Positions 8,581-17,200 of a stretch of DNA of 64,000 nucleotides are shown piece by piece; positions within the stretch are counted from its first letter, which is position 1; every line of letters starts with the position of its first letter. The notes under the pieces were generated by a model that was given only the letters and a program-made list of their open reading frames with translations, was not told the origin of the DNA and did no database searches. Origin of the DNA: Paenibacillus timonensis (GTDB lineage: Bacteria; Bacillota; Bacilli; Paenibacillales; Paenibacillaceae); the NCBI RefSeq assembly GCF_022427145.1, contig NZ_JAKSXN010000018.1:21898-85897 (forward strand), in the 5' to 3' direction. Both the position numbers and the translations under genes were made by a program.

Positions 8581-9894
8581 TTATGAGCCGTGTTTGATGA
8601 TTTCGAGTTTCTTGAATCGATGGGGTTCCTTCTCCAGCAGCTTGAAGGTCATATCCTCATGCTCCAGCGTGTCTCCAACGTCCATGGACGGGTTCCTGCC
8701 GTAGAGCCAGCCGCCGATCGTATCGACTTCCTCCGTGCTCAGGTCCGCCAGCAGCACTTCGTTGATCTGGTTGACCGTCACCGTACCGAGGGCAACCACA
8801 TGCGACTCGTCCAGCTGGACGATCGGATCTTCCTCTTCCTTATCGAATTCGTCGCGAATTTCTCCGACGAGCTCCTCCAGAATGTCCTCCAGCGTGACCA
8901 GGCCGGCCGTTCCTCCGTATTCATCGATCAGAATCGCCAGATGCGTGCCTTCCTGCTGCATTTTTTTCAACAGTTCATTGACCGGGGTAACTTCCGAAAC
9001 GGCCATCACCGGCTGCAGCAAAGCGGCGAAATCCAAATCCGGATTGCCCTCATAGGCCAGGAAAAACTGCTTCGTATTCACGATGCCGATGACGTTGTCC
9101 TTGCTGCCTTCGACGACGGGAAAACGGGTATATTGCTGCTCCCGGATGATCTCCAGGTTTTCCTGACGCGTCTTGTCCGTATATAAACACACCATATCGG
9201 TGCGCGGTACCATGATTTCCTTGGCGAGCAAATTATCAAACGCGAATATCCGGTTGACATAGCCGAATTCGCTTTGATTGATTTTGCCGCTTTCGAAGCT
9301 TTCGTTGATGATGATTTGCAGTTCTTCCTCCGAATGCGCTTCTTCATGCTCGGAAGCCGGCTTGACCCCGAACAGGCGCACCAGTTGGTTGGCCGAACCG
9401 TTCAAGGCCCAGATAAAAGGGCGCATGACTTTCGTAAATAAAATTAAAGGTTTGGCCGTAACGATGGCAATCTCCTCGGCTTTGCGGATGGCAACCGTCT
9501 TGGGGGCCAACTCGCCCACCACAACGTGAAAATACGTGATGACAACAAACGCGATGATGAATGAAAGCGCGCTGCCAACCGCCTCGGGTACCTCCAGGCT
9601 GAGGAACAAGGGATGCAGCATGCTCTCCACCGTCGGTTCTCCGAGCCATCCTAGCCCCAGCGCGGTAATCGTGATTCCGAGCTGGCAAGCCGATAAGAAT
9701 CCGTCCAGGTTGGAGGTGACCTGTTTGACGGCGACGGCTCCTTTCCGTCCTTCCGCAATCAACTGGTCGACCCGGCTGCCCCGGACCCGGACGATCGCAA
9801 ACTCTACCGCGACGAAAAACGCCGTTAACGCGATAAGAACCACGACCATCGCCAAATTTAATACCAAATACCTGTCACTGTCCATTCGATGCAT
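8581..9894 (-). CDS. CNNM/CorC (HlyC) family membrane protein
   Basis: Members transport or sense Mg2+ and related cations; older annotations call them haemolysins. 437 aa: DUF21 transmembrane domain (about 1-190; FFVAVEFAIVRVR, GFLSACQLGITITALGLGWLGEP), a pair of CBS domains (about 215-335; IMVPRTDMVCLYTD, YTRFPVVEGSKDNVIGIVNTK, GTHLAILIDEYGGTAGLVT), and a C-terminal CorC/HlyC domain (about 350-430; HVVALGTVTVNQINEVL). Full family length. The first ATG has GAGGAG very close (spacing 3); an ATG three codons later is an alternative. Single-gene unit. Confidence 0.95.
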   Translation of the reverse strand: MHRMDSDRYLVLNLAMVVVLIALTAFFVAVEFAIVRVRGSRVDQLIAEGRKGAVAVKQVTSNLDGFLSACQLGITITALGLGWLGEPTVESMLHPLFLSLEVPEAVGSALSFIIAFVVITYFHVVVGELAPKTVAIRKAEEIAIVTAKPLILFTKVMRPFIWALNGSANQLVRLFGVKPASEHEEAHSEEELQIIINESFESGKINQSEFGYVNRIFAFDNLLAKEIMVPRTDMVCLYTDKTRQENLEIIREQQYTRFPVVEGSKDNVIGIVNTKQFFLAYEGNPDLDFAALLQPVMAVSEVTPVNELLKKMQQEGTHLAILIDEYGGTAGLVTLEDILEELVGEIRDEFDKEEEDPIVQLDESHVVALGTVTVNQINEVLLADLSTEEVDTIGGWLYGRNPSMDVGDTLEHEDMTFKLLEKEPHRFKKLEIIKHGS

Positions 9895-10093
9895 CTACTC
9901 CTCAATTTTTAAATATAAAGTCCTAAAACTATCTCTATTATATAATACAACCTCGGATAAACGCGAATTTTGTACAAGGTAAAACGACCGATTTTTCATG
10001 ACTAATGTTCGTGTTTTGAGAGTCTACGCGCAGTTCGATAATAAGAAATACCTTAATAATCACTCAAATACGAATATTAAAATAAAATCCTGC
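9895..10093. other. AT-rich divergent intergenic region
   Basis: No gene is seen. It holds upstream DNA of the CNNM gene on the minus strand, with an ATTATA (9937-9942) that is TATAAT when read on that strand, and lies before the riboswitch promoter on the plus strand. Confidence 0.5.
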
Positions 10094-10122
10094 TTGACTT
10101 ATCCGTTTATTCCACTTATACT
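10094..10122 (+). promoter_or_regulatory. SigA-type promoter of riboswitch transcript
   Basis: -35 TTGACT (10094-10099), 17-bp spacer, -10 TATACT (10117-10122). A start near 10129 places the aptamer about 35 bases into the leader. Confidence 0.85.
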
Positions 10123-10159
10123 CAGGTTGTTCCGAAAGCAAGTTTATCCATAACGAAAC

Positions 10160-10273
10160 TATCAAATTCGTATATCCTCGATAATATGGATTGAGGGTCT
10201 CTACAAGGAACCACAAATTCCTGACTACGAATAGGGTGCATTCGCATACCTATGAGGGGTCGGGAATTTTTTT
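10160..10273 (+). ncRNA. purine (guanine-type) riboswitch with terminator
   Basis: All landmarks of the G-box aptamer are present. P1: ATTCGT (10166-10171) with ACGAAT (10227-10232). P2: CCTCGAT (10176-10182) with ATTGAGG (10190-10196). L2: AATATGG. J2/3: GTCTCTAC (10197-10204). P3: AAGGAA/TTCCTG with L3 CCACAAA (10211-10217), whose CC can pair with the GG of L2. J3/1: ACT (10224-10226). The specificity base (position 74 of the B. subtilis xpt aptamer) is C at 10225, as in guanine/hypoxanthine rather than adenine switches. The 3' half of P3 (AAATTCCTGAC, 10215-10225) can instead pair with GTCGGGAATTT (10259-10269), followed by seven T: a terminator exclusive with the aptamer. Predicted logic: purine present, transcription stops. 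Confidence 0.93.
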
Positions 10274-10311
10274 GTTGATTAACGAATTCATATAACTTCA
10301 GGAGGATACAG

Positions 10312-11751
10312 ATGAGCAAATACGATGTCATTGTAGTGGGAGCGGGCCCTGCCGGGATTTTCGCTTGTTACGAGCTGACCCGCAAAGCGCCGCATTGGAA
10401 GGTGTTGCTGGTGGACAAGGGGCATGATATCTACCGCCGCCGTTGTCCCATCTTGGAGGAGAAGATTACGCTTTGTCCGCCCGCGGCGGGTCGCAAGGAA
10501 TTCGCCGGCTGCCTTCCGGCTTGCTCGATCACTGCCGGGTTTGGCGGGGCGGGGGCCTACAGCGACGGGAAATTTAATATCACGACGGAATTCGGCGGTT
10601 GGCTGAGCGATTATATCGCGCCGTCCAAGGTGCTGGACTTGATCCAATACGTCGATTCGATCAATTTGGAGCACGGGGCAACGACGGCCGTCACCGATCC
10701 GATGACCGATGCCGTACGGGAGATCGAACAACGCGGATACGCGGCGGGACTCAAGCTGCTGCGGGCGCAGGTACGGCACCTCGGGACCGAGCAGAACCTG
10801 GAAATCCTGAAATCGATTTACGAATATCTGAATACCCGCATCGATATGTTGTTCAAGGCGGAAGTCGAGGACCTGGTCACGGAAAAAATCGATGGGAGCC
10901 ACCAGGTACGCGGCATCACGCTGAAAAACGGCGAAACCTACGAAGCCGATTTGGTGATGGTGGCTCCGGGCCGGGACGGCTCCGCCTGGCTGACCGATAT
11001 CCTCAAGAAGCGCCGGCTGAAGATGACGAACAACCAGGTGGACGTGGGGGTCCGCGTGGAAACCTCCGACGTCGTGATGCGGGAGATCAACGAGCATCTC
11101 TATGAAGGGAAGTTTATCTATAATACGTCGGTCGGTACGCGGGTCCGTACGTTTTGCAGCAATCCTTCCGGACATGTCGTGGTCGAAAACCACAGCGGCG
11201 TCATGGCGGCCAACGGCCATTCCTTCAAGGATCCGGCGCTGGGTTCGCGGAATACCAACTTCGCGCTGCTCGTTTCGCATCGGTTTACCGAACCGTTCGA
11301 TAAACCCAACGAGTACGCGCGGGAAATTTGCCAGCGGGCCAATGATCTGTCGAACGGCGGGGTCATCGTGCAAAAATACGGCGATATCCTGCGCGGACGT
11401 CGCTCCACGGCCGCTCGCATTTCCGAGGGCTTCCTTGAACCCACGCTGAAGGAAGCGGTGCCGGGCGACCTCGGCCTTGTACTGCCGTACAATATGATGA
11501 AAAGCTTGATCGAAATGGTCGAAGCGCTCGACAAGGTGACGCCGGGGATTGCCTCCGAGCATACGTTGTTCTACGGCGTGGAAGCGAAGTTTTACTCGGC
11601 CCGGCCGAAGCTGAGCGAATCGTTGGAAACGGAAATCGGCGGCTTGTTCTGCGGCGGCGACGGCGCGGGGATTACCCGCGGCCTGGCCCAAGCGGGAGCC
11701 GCCGGCGTGTGGATCGCCCGCGGGATGATGGAGAAGGCGGGAATGGCATAA
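10312..11751 (+). CDS. FAD-dependent dehydrogenase, COG2509-type
   Basis: Predicted flavoprotein of unknown substrate, 479 aa. N-terminal Rossmann dinucleotide site VIVVGAGPAGIFACYEL (residues 6-22), then DKGHDIYRRRCPI, the conserved cysteine-containing segment GRKEFAGCLPACSITAGFGGAGAY (stated for recognition; cut here into GRKEFAGCLP and ACSITAGFGG), FSDGK-like YSDGKFN, a central APGRDGSAWL, and the C-terminal FAD loop GLFCGGDGAGITRGLAQAG. These fit the COG2509 NAD/FAD-utilising dehydrogenases found across Firmicutes. AGGAGG stands 8 bases before the ATG. The only regulation visible is the purine riboswitch in its leader, which suggests a link to purine, nucleoside or nucleotide-cofactor metabolism. 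Single-gene unit closed by a terminator. Confidence 0.9.
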   Translation: MSKYDVIVVGAGPAGIFACYELTRKAPHWKVLLVDKGHDIYRRRCPILEEKITLCPPAAGRKEFAGCLPACSITAGFGGAGAYSDGKFNITTEFGGWLSDYIAPSKVLDLIQYVDSINLEHGATTAVTDPMTDAVREIEQRGYAAGLKLLRAQVRHLGTEQNLEILKSIYEYLNTRIDMLFKAEVEDLVTEKIDGSHQVRGITLKNGETYEADLVMVAPGRDGSAWLTDILKKRRLKMTNNQVDVGVRVETSDVVMREINEHLYEGKFIYNTSVGTRVRTFCSNPSGHVVVENHSGVMAANGHSFKDPALGSRNTNFALLVSHRFTEPFDKPNEYAREICQRANDLSNGGVIVQKYGDILRGRRSTAARISEGFLEPTLKEAVPGDLGLVLPYNMMKSLIEMVEALDKVTPGIASEHTLFYGVEAKFYSARPKLSESLETEIGGLFCGGDGAGITRGLAQAGAAGVWIARGMMEKAGMA

Positions 11752-11761
11752 GAGTATACGC

Positions 11762-11807
11762 AAAACGGGTACGGTCCTTGAAATAGGAGGGCGTACCCGT
11801 TTTTTTT
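11762..11807. terminator. terminator between convergent genes
   Basis: ACGGGTACG (11765-11773) pairs with CGTACCCGT (11792-11800), with A-run before and seven T after. Confidence 0.9.
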
Positions 11808-11846
11808 GGCGTAATGAAGCAGGTGGAGCGCAGCAGTATGAAAGGT

Positions 11847-13208
11847 TTACGGCTGCTCCAAATCGCCTTGCAGCGTCAGATGCAGCTTGGTATTTTCCGG
11901 TGTCTTGGGTTCAAGCATGCTTTGGACGTAGCCTTGCAAAAAGGTCGAATCGGCCTTCTCCCATAACCGGTAACCCGGAGAGGCCAACAGGCGCTCGCGT
12001 TCGGGCCCGGATGCGGCCGTGCCCGCGAAATACAGGAGGTTGATGTCCGACATCGTACGCGCCATCCGCGTCCTGTCCGATTCGGGCAAGGCGAGCTTTT
12101 CCAAGGAGGCGTAAGCCTTGTTGTAGGAGTGCTCGGCAAAGAACTGGCGGCTGTATTCCGCGAAACCGGTGAGATGGTCGTCCGTTTCGTTCCGTTTGCG
12201 GGCCCATGCCTCCACGTCGACCGGGGTAGATTCATAATCGATCGTCCCCTCGGACGGATCGTATTGAAGCACGCCGTATTGATGAGGATAAACGCTAAAT
12301 GCGCTTGTGGCAATATCGTACAGGCCGCGTTCCGTTTTCCGGATATCCTGGATGTGGATATGGCCGGACAAGACGAGGTTGAGCCGAAGCTGTTCAAATA
12401 ACTGCACGGCCTCTTTGCTGTTGTTGAGCGTAAAACCTTTGATGGGCACCGTGCTGTGGTCGACCAGGTTATGATGCATCACCGTTACGATGCGGGCGCC
12501 ATCCTCGCCGGCGAGCCGGGTGCACTTCTTGATCCATTCCAGGGTGGCGGGCGGAATCTCCCCGTCCGTTTGAGGGAAGCCGACGAACTCGTTCAGATCG
12601 TATTGGCTTGTGTCGAGCATCAGCAGCCAAAGATCGGGAGAGGCCTTGACCAAATAGCTTAAAGTCGAGGTATCCCTGGAAAGAGCCTCCTGATAACCGT
12701 AAGCGCCGTAAATCTCGACGAACTGCTCCGGCGTAATCGCTTCGGTTTTGTACTGGCTGTCGCCTTTGAACCGACGCGCCCAAGGATTCGAGAGGTCATG
12801 GTTTCCAGGAATGACGTACACCTGCGTTCCTGCCGCCTCGATACGCTTCAGCTTGGCGGCCAGGTCCTCATGGCTTGCTTTCTCTCCGTTATTGGTCAGA
12901 TCGCCGCTCAGGATCAGCGCAGCCGGTTTCTTCGCAGCGACTTCGTCGGCAAACGCTTCGCTGAGCGGGTCGATGTAATCCAGCAGCTTGCCGTCGCCGG
13001 CCTGGATATACGTGTGAAAAGCCTCGCCATCATCATGCAGGCGAGGGCTCAGGTAATGGAGATCGGTGGCAACGTACAACGTCATCGGTTGTCCCGCCTT
13101 CAGTTCCCCCGGCCCGTCTTCCGGGGATGGGGAGGCCACACACCCGCTCAGTCCGAGCAAACTCAGGCTGACGGTTAGAAAAACAGCGATTTTCCGCGAA
13201 CGATTCAT
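11847..13208 (-). CDS. lipoprotein metallophosphoesterase
   Basis: Calcineurin-like phosphoesterase on the outer face of the membrane. From the Met at 13208 the protein begins with a lipoprotein signal (MNRSRK, hydrophobic stretch, LLGLSGC lipobox); a start at 13229 adds seven residues and has no good ribosome site. Metal-binding motifs in order: ATDLHYLSP (D-x-H), ILSGDLTNNGE, VIPGNHDLS, VMHHN, LSGHIHIQD. The C-terminal 150 residues are a helical extension seen in Bacillales relatives. Substrate (phosphodiester, nucleotide or phospholipid head group) is not readable. Stands alone, convergent to the FAD dehydrogenase. Confidence 0.9.
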   Translation of the reverse strand: MNRSRKIAVFLTVSLSLLGLSGCVASPSPEDGPGELKAGQPMTLYVATDLHYLSPRLHDDGEAFHTYIQAGDGKLLDYIDPLSEAFADEVAAKKPAALILSGDLTNNGEKASHEDLAAKLKRIEAAGTQVYVIPGNHDLSNPWARRFKGDSQYKTEAITPEQFVEIYGAYGYQEALSRDTSTLSYLVKASPDLWLLMLDTSQYDLNEFVGFPQTDGEIPPATLEWIKKCTRLAGEDGARIVTVMHHNLVDHSTVPIKGFTLNNSKEAVQLFEQLRLNLVLSGHIHIQDIRKTERGLYDIATSAFSVYPHQYGVLQYDPSEGTIDYESTPVDVEAWARKRNETDDHLTGFAEYSRQFFAEHSYNKAYASLEKLALPESDRTRMARTMSDINLLYFAGTAASGPERERLLASPGYRLWEKADSTFLQGYVQSMLEPKTPENTKLHLTLQGDLEQP

Positions 13209-13328
13209 CTCGTTAATACTTCCTCCCATTCCAGGGGATGATCCGGAAAGCCCGGGATAAGACCACTGTATACGGGGGGACTGGGGCAGCGCTGTGTCGT
13301 TTTTCCTTGCGCGGCGGAAACCCGCTTT

Positions 13329-14012
13329 TTAGGGCTGCAGCTGCCTGATTTCCGTTTGGACTTGCTGGTAGTAATGCAGGTAGGTGAACGCTCCGAATAC
13401 GATGGCGATCAGCAACGGAAGGACGGCTAGAGCGATCGGGATGTACAGGCTGGTTTCCCCGGCCAAGACGATTTTTTCTTCGCGGATGTCGTTGTCCAAA
13501 GGATACCGTTGGTAGAGTGCATTGATTTTGCGTTTGGCATGTTGCAGATAAAGCGTATTCGCGGTAATGGCCAAACCGATCTTGATGGCTAGATAAACGG
13601 TAACGAGGGTTGCCGCCATTCCGCCCGAAAAGGTACTGCCCGATCCCGCATATAAAAGAGATCCGACGATGTTGATCGCAAGCGAGCCTGCCACAAGATA
13701 AAGAAGCAGATATAAGTACATCCCCCGGTATAGCAGCCAATATCCGCCAAACACAAAGGCCGGCCAATTCCAGCGGCTATCTTCTCTCCATTTCTGCAAA
13801 TAAACTTCTGCCCGCGGTCCAACAAATCGCCTCAAATCCTCTTCCGGGACTCCAAACTCGGCCGTGTCCCGCACGCGTTCGGGAATTGGATCGGCTAGGG
13901 GGTGAGATCGCAGGAGGGGGTCCGGATCGTTGTTCGTTTTTGCCGGCGAGCCGCAGTTTGCGCAAAACCGGTCTTCTTCGTGTAGGGTTTTTCCACAGTA
14001 GGTGCAGTACAT
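13329..14012 (-). CDS. zinc-ribbon DUF2628-like membrane protein
   Basis: 227 aa, function unknown. The N-terminus is a zinc ribbon (CTYCGKTLHEEDRFCANCG, four Cys), followed by a 50-residue linker, a WNWPAFVFGGYWLLYRGMY segment typical of DUF2628, and three to four membrane helices, the last near the C-terminus (LAVLPLLIAIVFGAFTYL). No operon partner is seen. Zinc-ribbon membrane proteins of this type often take part in envelope stress or secretion control, but nothing here decides it. Confidence 0.8.
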   Translation of the reverse strand: MYCTYCGKTLHEEDRFCANCGSPAKTNNDPDPLLRSHPLADPIPERVRDTAEFGVPEEDLRRFVGPRAEVYLQKWREDSRWNWPAFVFGGYWLLYRGMYLYLLLYLVAGSLAINIVGSLLYAGSGSTFSGGMAATLVTVYLAIKIGLAITANTLYLQHAKRKINALYQRYPLDNDIREEKIVLAGETSLYIPIALAVLPLLIAIVFGAFTYLHYYQQVQTEIRQLQP

Positions 14013-14052
14013 ATACAGCCTCCGTCCAGTTATTCATAGATCGTCAAAGGAT

Positions 14053-14066
14053 AGTTCCTAGGAACT
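14053..14066. promoter_or_regulatory. perfect 14-bp palindrome AGTTCCTAGGAACT
   Basis: Lies 40 bases upstream of the zinc-ribbon gene (minus) and about 185 upstream of the large secreted protein gene (plus), so it could be an operator for either. No regulator family is recognised. Confidence 0.4.
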
Positions 14067-14186
14067 AGTTCTGAGATATTTATCGGAGGATCAAGGCGTC
14101 AGATTTAGAGGGATGCGCTTTTTTCCGCAGAGCACCGCGGGAACGATTTTACATTATTTTTACTGCCAGGAAATAATCTGCAATTT

Positions 14187-14192
14187 TATAAT
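14187..14192 (+). promoter_or_regulatory. -10 like TATAAT before large secreted protein
   Basis: TATAAT 58 bases before the start codon in AT-rich DNA; the best -35 at 17 bp (TGCCAG, 14164-14169) is weak. Confidence 0.4.
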
Positions 14193-14249
14193 AAATATGA
14201 TGAGGAGGTAGTCCAATAAAATAGGCGTGTAGGGAGGAATCGATGATTT

Positions 14250-17200
14250 ATGGGTAAGGGCAACGCGAACGCTTGGCGCAACAAATGGCTGGGGCTACTC
14301 TTGGCCGGCGCATTGGTCGTAACCGTTTTACCGGGATGGGCACCGCAGGCGGCAGCGCAGCCTGCCGATTCGGCAGCCGCGGTGGAGGCAACCGAAGGAG
14401 CAGTGGACGGTGCAGGGATACCGCCGCTGGGTTCAGATGAACAGGCGCCGGGCAGCGAAGGGGCGGTCGACGCACTGGAAGCGGGCGTTCCGCAGACCGG
14501 GGCAAGCGCGGATCCTGCCGCAACAAGGGACGGCAGCGAGGTTTCGCTGCAAGCCGCCGGCGCTTCGCTCAGCGTGGCGGAAGCGATTGCCAAAGGGAAC
14601 AGCGGCGAAGCTGTGGAAGTGGCCGGCATCATTGTTGGCCATGCGACGGGATCGCTTACTGCGGATTTCGAAGCTCCCTTCGGCAACGACTTCAACTTTT
14701 TGATCGCCGATCAGGCAGGAGAGCAAGACAAAGCCAAGCTCATCGACGTGCAGGTCCCTTCCGGCTTAAGAGCCGAATTCGGCCTGCAAAGCAATCCCGA
14801 TTTGATCGGGAAGCCGGTGACCGTAACGGGTTCTCTTGCGGCATACAACAATTTTGCCGGTCTAAAAAGCGTAACCGCGATTTCCTTAACGCAGTCTCAG
14901 CCGGAAGATCCCGAAGATCCGGGAGAGGACCCTGGTCAAGGGCCGGATCCGGGGGAAACTCCGCAGCTTCCGGACGGCACCGGTAAAAAGGTGCTGTTTG
15001 ACAACGCCCACGGCCAAACCGCCGGCGCGGCGGACTGGGTGATTGACGGCGGGTTTTCCGACTTTGCCGCGGGGCTGCGGGCCGCCGGCTTTACGGTAGA
15101 GTCGCTGGATCGCCCGATCCCTTACTCGTATGGGGAAACGGCTATCACCTACGGGGCTTTGCAGCCCTACGATGTGTTCGTGATCCCGGAGGCGAACATC
15201 CCGTTTAAGGCCGCCGAGCAGGAGGCATTGGTGCAATATGTGGAAAATGGCGGCGCCGTTTTCTTCATCTCCGACCATTACAATGCCGACCGCAACAAGA
15301 ACCGCTGGGACGCCTCAGAGGTGTTTAACGGCTACCGCCGCGGGGCTTACGAAAATCCGGCCAAAGGGATGGCGGCCGAAGAGGCGAACTCTCCCGCGAT
15401 GCAAGGGCTGAGCAGCTCCGATTGGTTAGCCGATAACTTCGGCGTTCGCTTCCGTTATAACGCCCTGGGTGACGTCAATGCAACGGATATCGTCAGCCCG
15501 TCGCAGTCGTTTGGCATCACGGCCGGCGTGAACGCTGTTGCGATGCATGCAGGGTCGACCGTGGCGATTCTCGATCCGGACAAAGCCAAAGGGCTTGTCT
15601 ATGTACCGACCGGGGTTCCGGCTTGGGCCAACGCCGTCGATGAAGGCGTCTATGACGGAGGCGGCCGGGCGGAAGGTCCTTATGCGGCCATCGCCAAACT
15701 GGGGCTCGGCAAAGCCGCTTTTATCGGCGACTCTTCGCCGGTGGAAGACGCGACGCCGAAGTACGTGCGGGAAGAAAACGGCCAAAAGAAAACGACGTAT
15801 GACGGATTCAAAGAAGTCGACGACGGATTGTTCTTGGTGCAGACGGTGAAATGGCTGGCGCACGACGAGAGCTACACCTCTTTTGACGAGGTGCCGGGAC
15901 TCGTGCTGGATACGCCGACGGCGTTGGACACAGACGAGGAGCCGGCGGCTACGACCGAGCCGCAGCCGGAACCGTGGTCGCATCCGGCCGCCGGGTATAA
16001 ATGGTACGATCCGGCCACCTTTAAGCCGGGTTCGTACGGATCGTCGCAGGCGCCGGAAACGGAGCCGACGTTTGGCTTCGTGCATCAAGCGCAACTGCCA
16101 AGCCAGCAGGAATTCCAGATCCGCGTGACGGCGGACGGTCTGACGCCGGGACAGACGGAATCCGATTTGCGTGTAGGTATCTACCTGGCCGGCGGCGAGC
16201 AGATCGCCCGGTTCAAGAATGCGGACGGCAGCTGGTCGGATTACAATTACAGCACGGCCTTTTCCTTGACGGGCGATGCCCAAGGGCATGCGTCCAAGGA
16301 CCTGACCGTGCAGTTGAAGCCGGGGGTAACGGCTTCTAGCGCCAATTTGCGCTTGAAGCAAGGCAGCGCGAACGAGATCACGAAGCCGATCGAAATCGCT
16401 AACGTGGATGCCGAGCCGCTGCCGGGCGACCACCCGCCGGTGCCGGAGTTGAGCACGATCGCCGCGGCGCGCGGGGCGGCGGAAGGGACGGTCGTAACGA
16501 TCCAGGGGGTCATTACTTCCGAGCCGGGCGTGTTCGGCGGCCAGGGCTTCTATGTGCAGGATGAGACGGCCGGCATTTACGTCTTCCAAACGGCGGCGGG
16601 TTATCACGCCGGCGACCTTATTCGCATCAGCGCCACGCGAACGTTGTATAACGGGGAAGTGGAGCTGGAGAATCCGGTGCTGATCGAGAAGCGGGGTACG
16701 TCCCCGCTTCCGCAGCCGTTGGTTCAGGAGGCGGTGACCGACGCCAACCAAGGGAAGCTGATCACTTTAAAGAACGTGGGAGTTCAGGACATCGTCGCCG
16801 CCACGCCGGCCGGTTCCTTTGAATTCAACGCCGCCCATGAGGACGGTAGCGGGACTCGGGTACGGTTCGACGGGAGAACCGGAGTGACAATGGATTCTTT
16901 CACGGCGTTGTACCCGGCAGGTACACGCGTGGATATCAGCGGTATCGCCTCGGTATTCCGGGGGACCTACCAGCTGAAGCCGCTCGCCCTGGCCCATGTC
17001 GTGCCGAGTGCGACGGAAGCGGATTTGGCGGCTCCGGTGACGGAGAGCGATATCTCCGGGGTTGAGGGTACGGACGTTTATAACCTGTCGGAAGTGACGG
17101 TGGCTTTTTACGCGAAGGATGAAGGCGGCAGCGGCCTGGACCGGACGGAGTACCGGGTGAATGGCGGGGAGTGGATTCGTTATGTTCAGCCGCTGGTGCT

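Noticed and set aside
10122..10331. Small minus-strand frame of 69 codons
   Set aside because: It lies wholly over the purine riboswitch and promoter of the plus-strand gene.
10288..11763. Long minus-strand open frame opposite the FAD dehydrogenase
   Set aside because: It mirrors a well-supported gene codon by codon, as do similar long shadows at 15426-16751, 18922-20223, 23537-24997, 35350-36603 and 37195-38685; none resembles a family.
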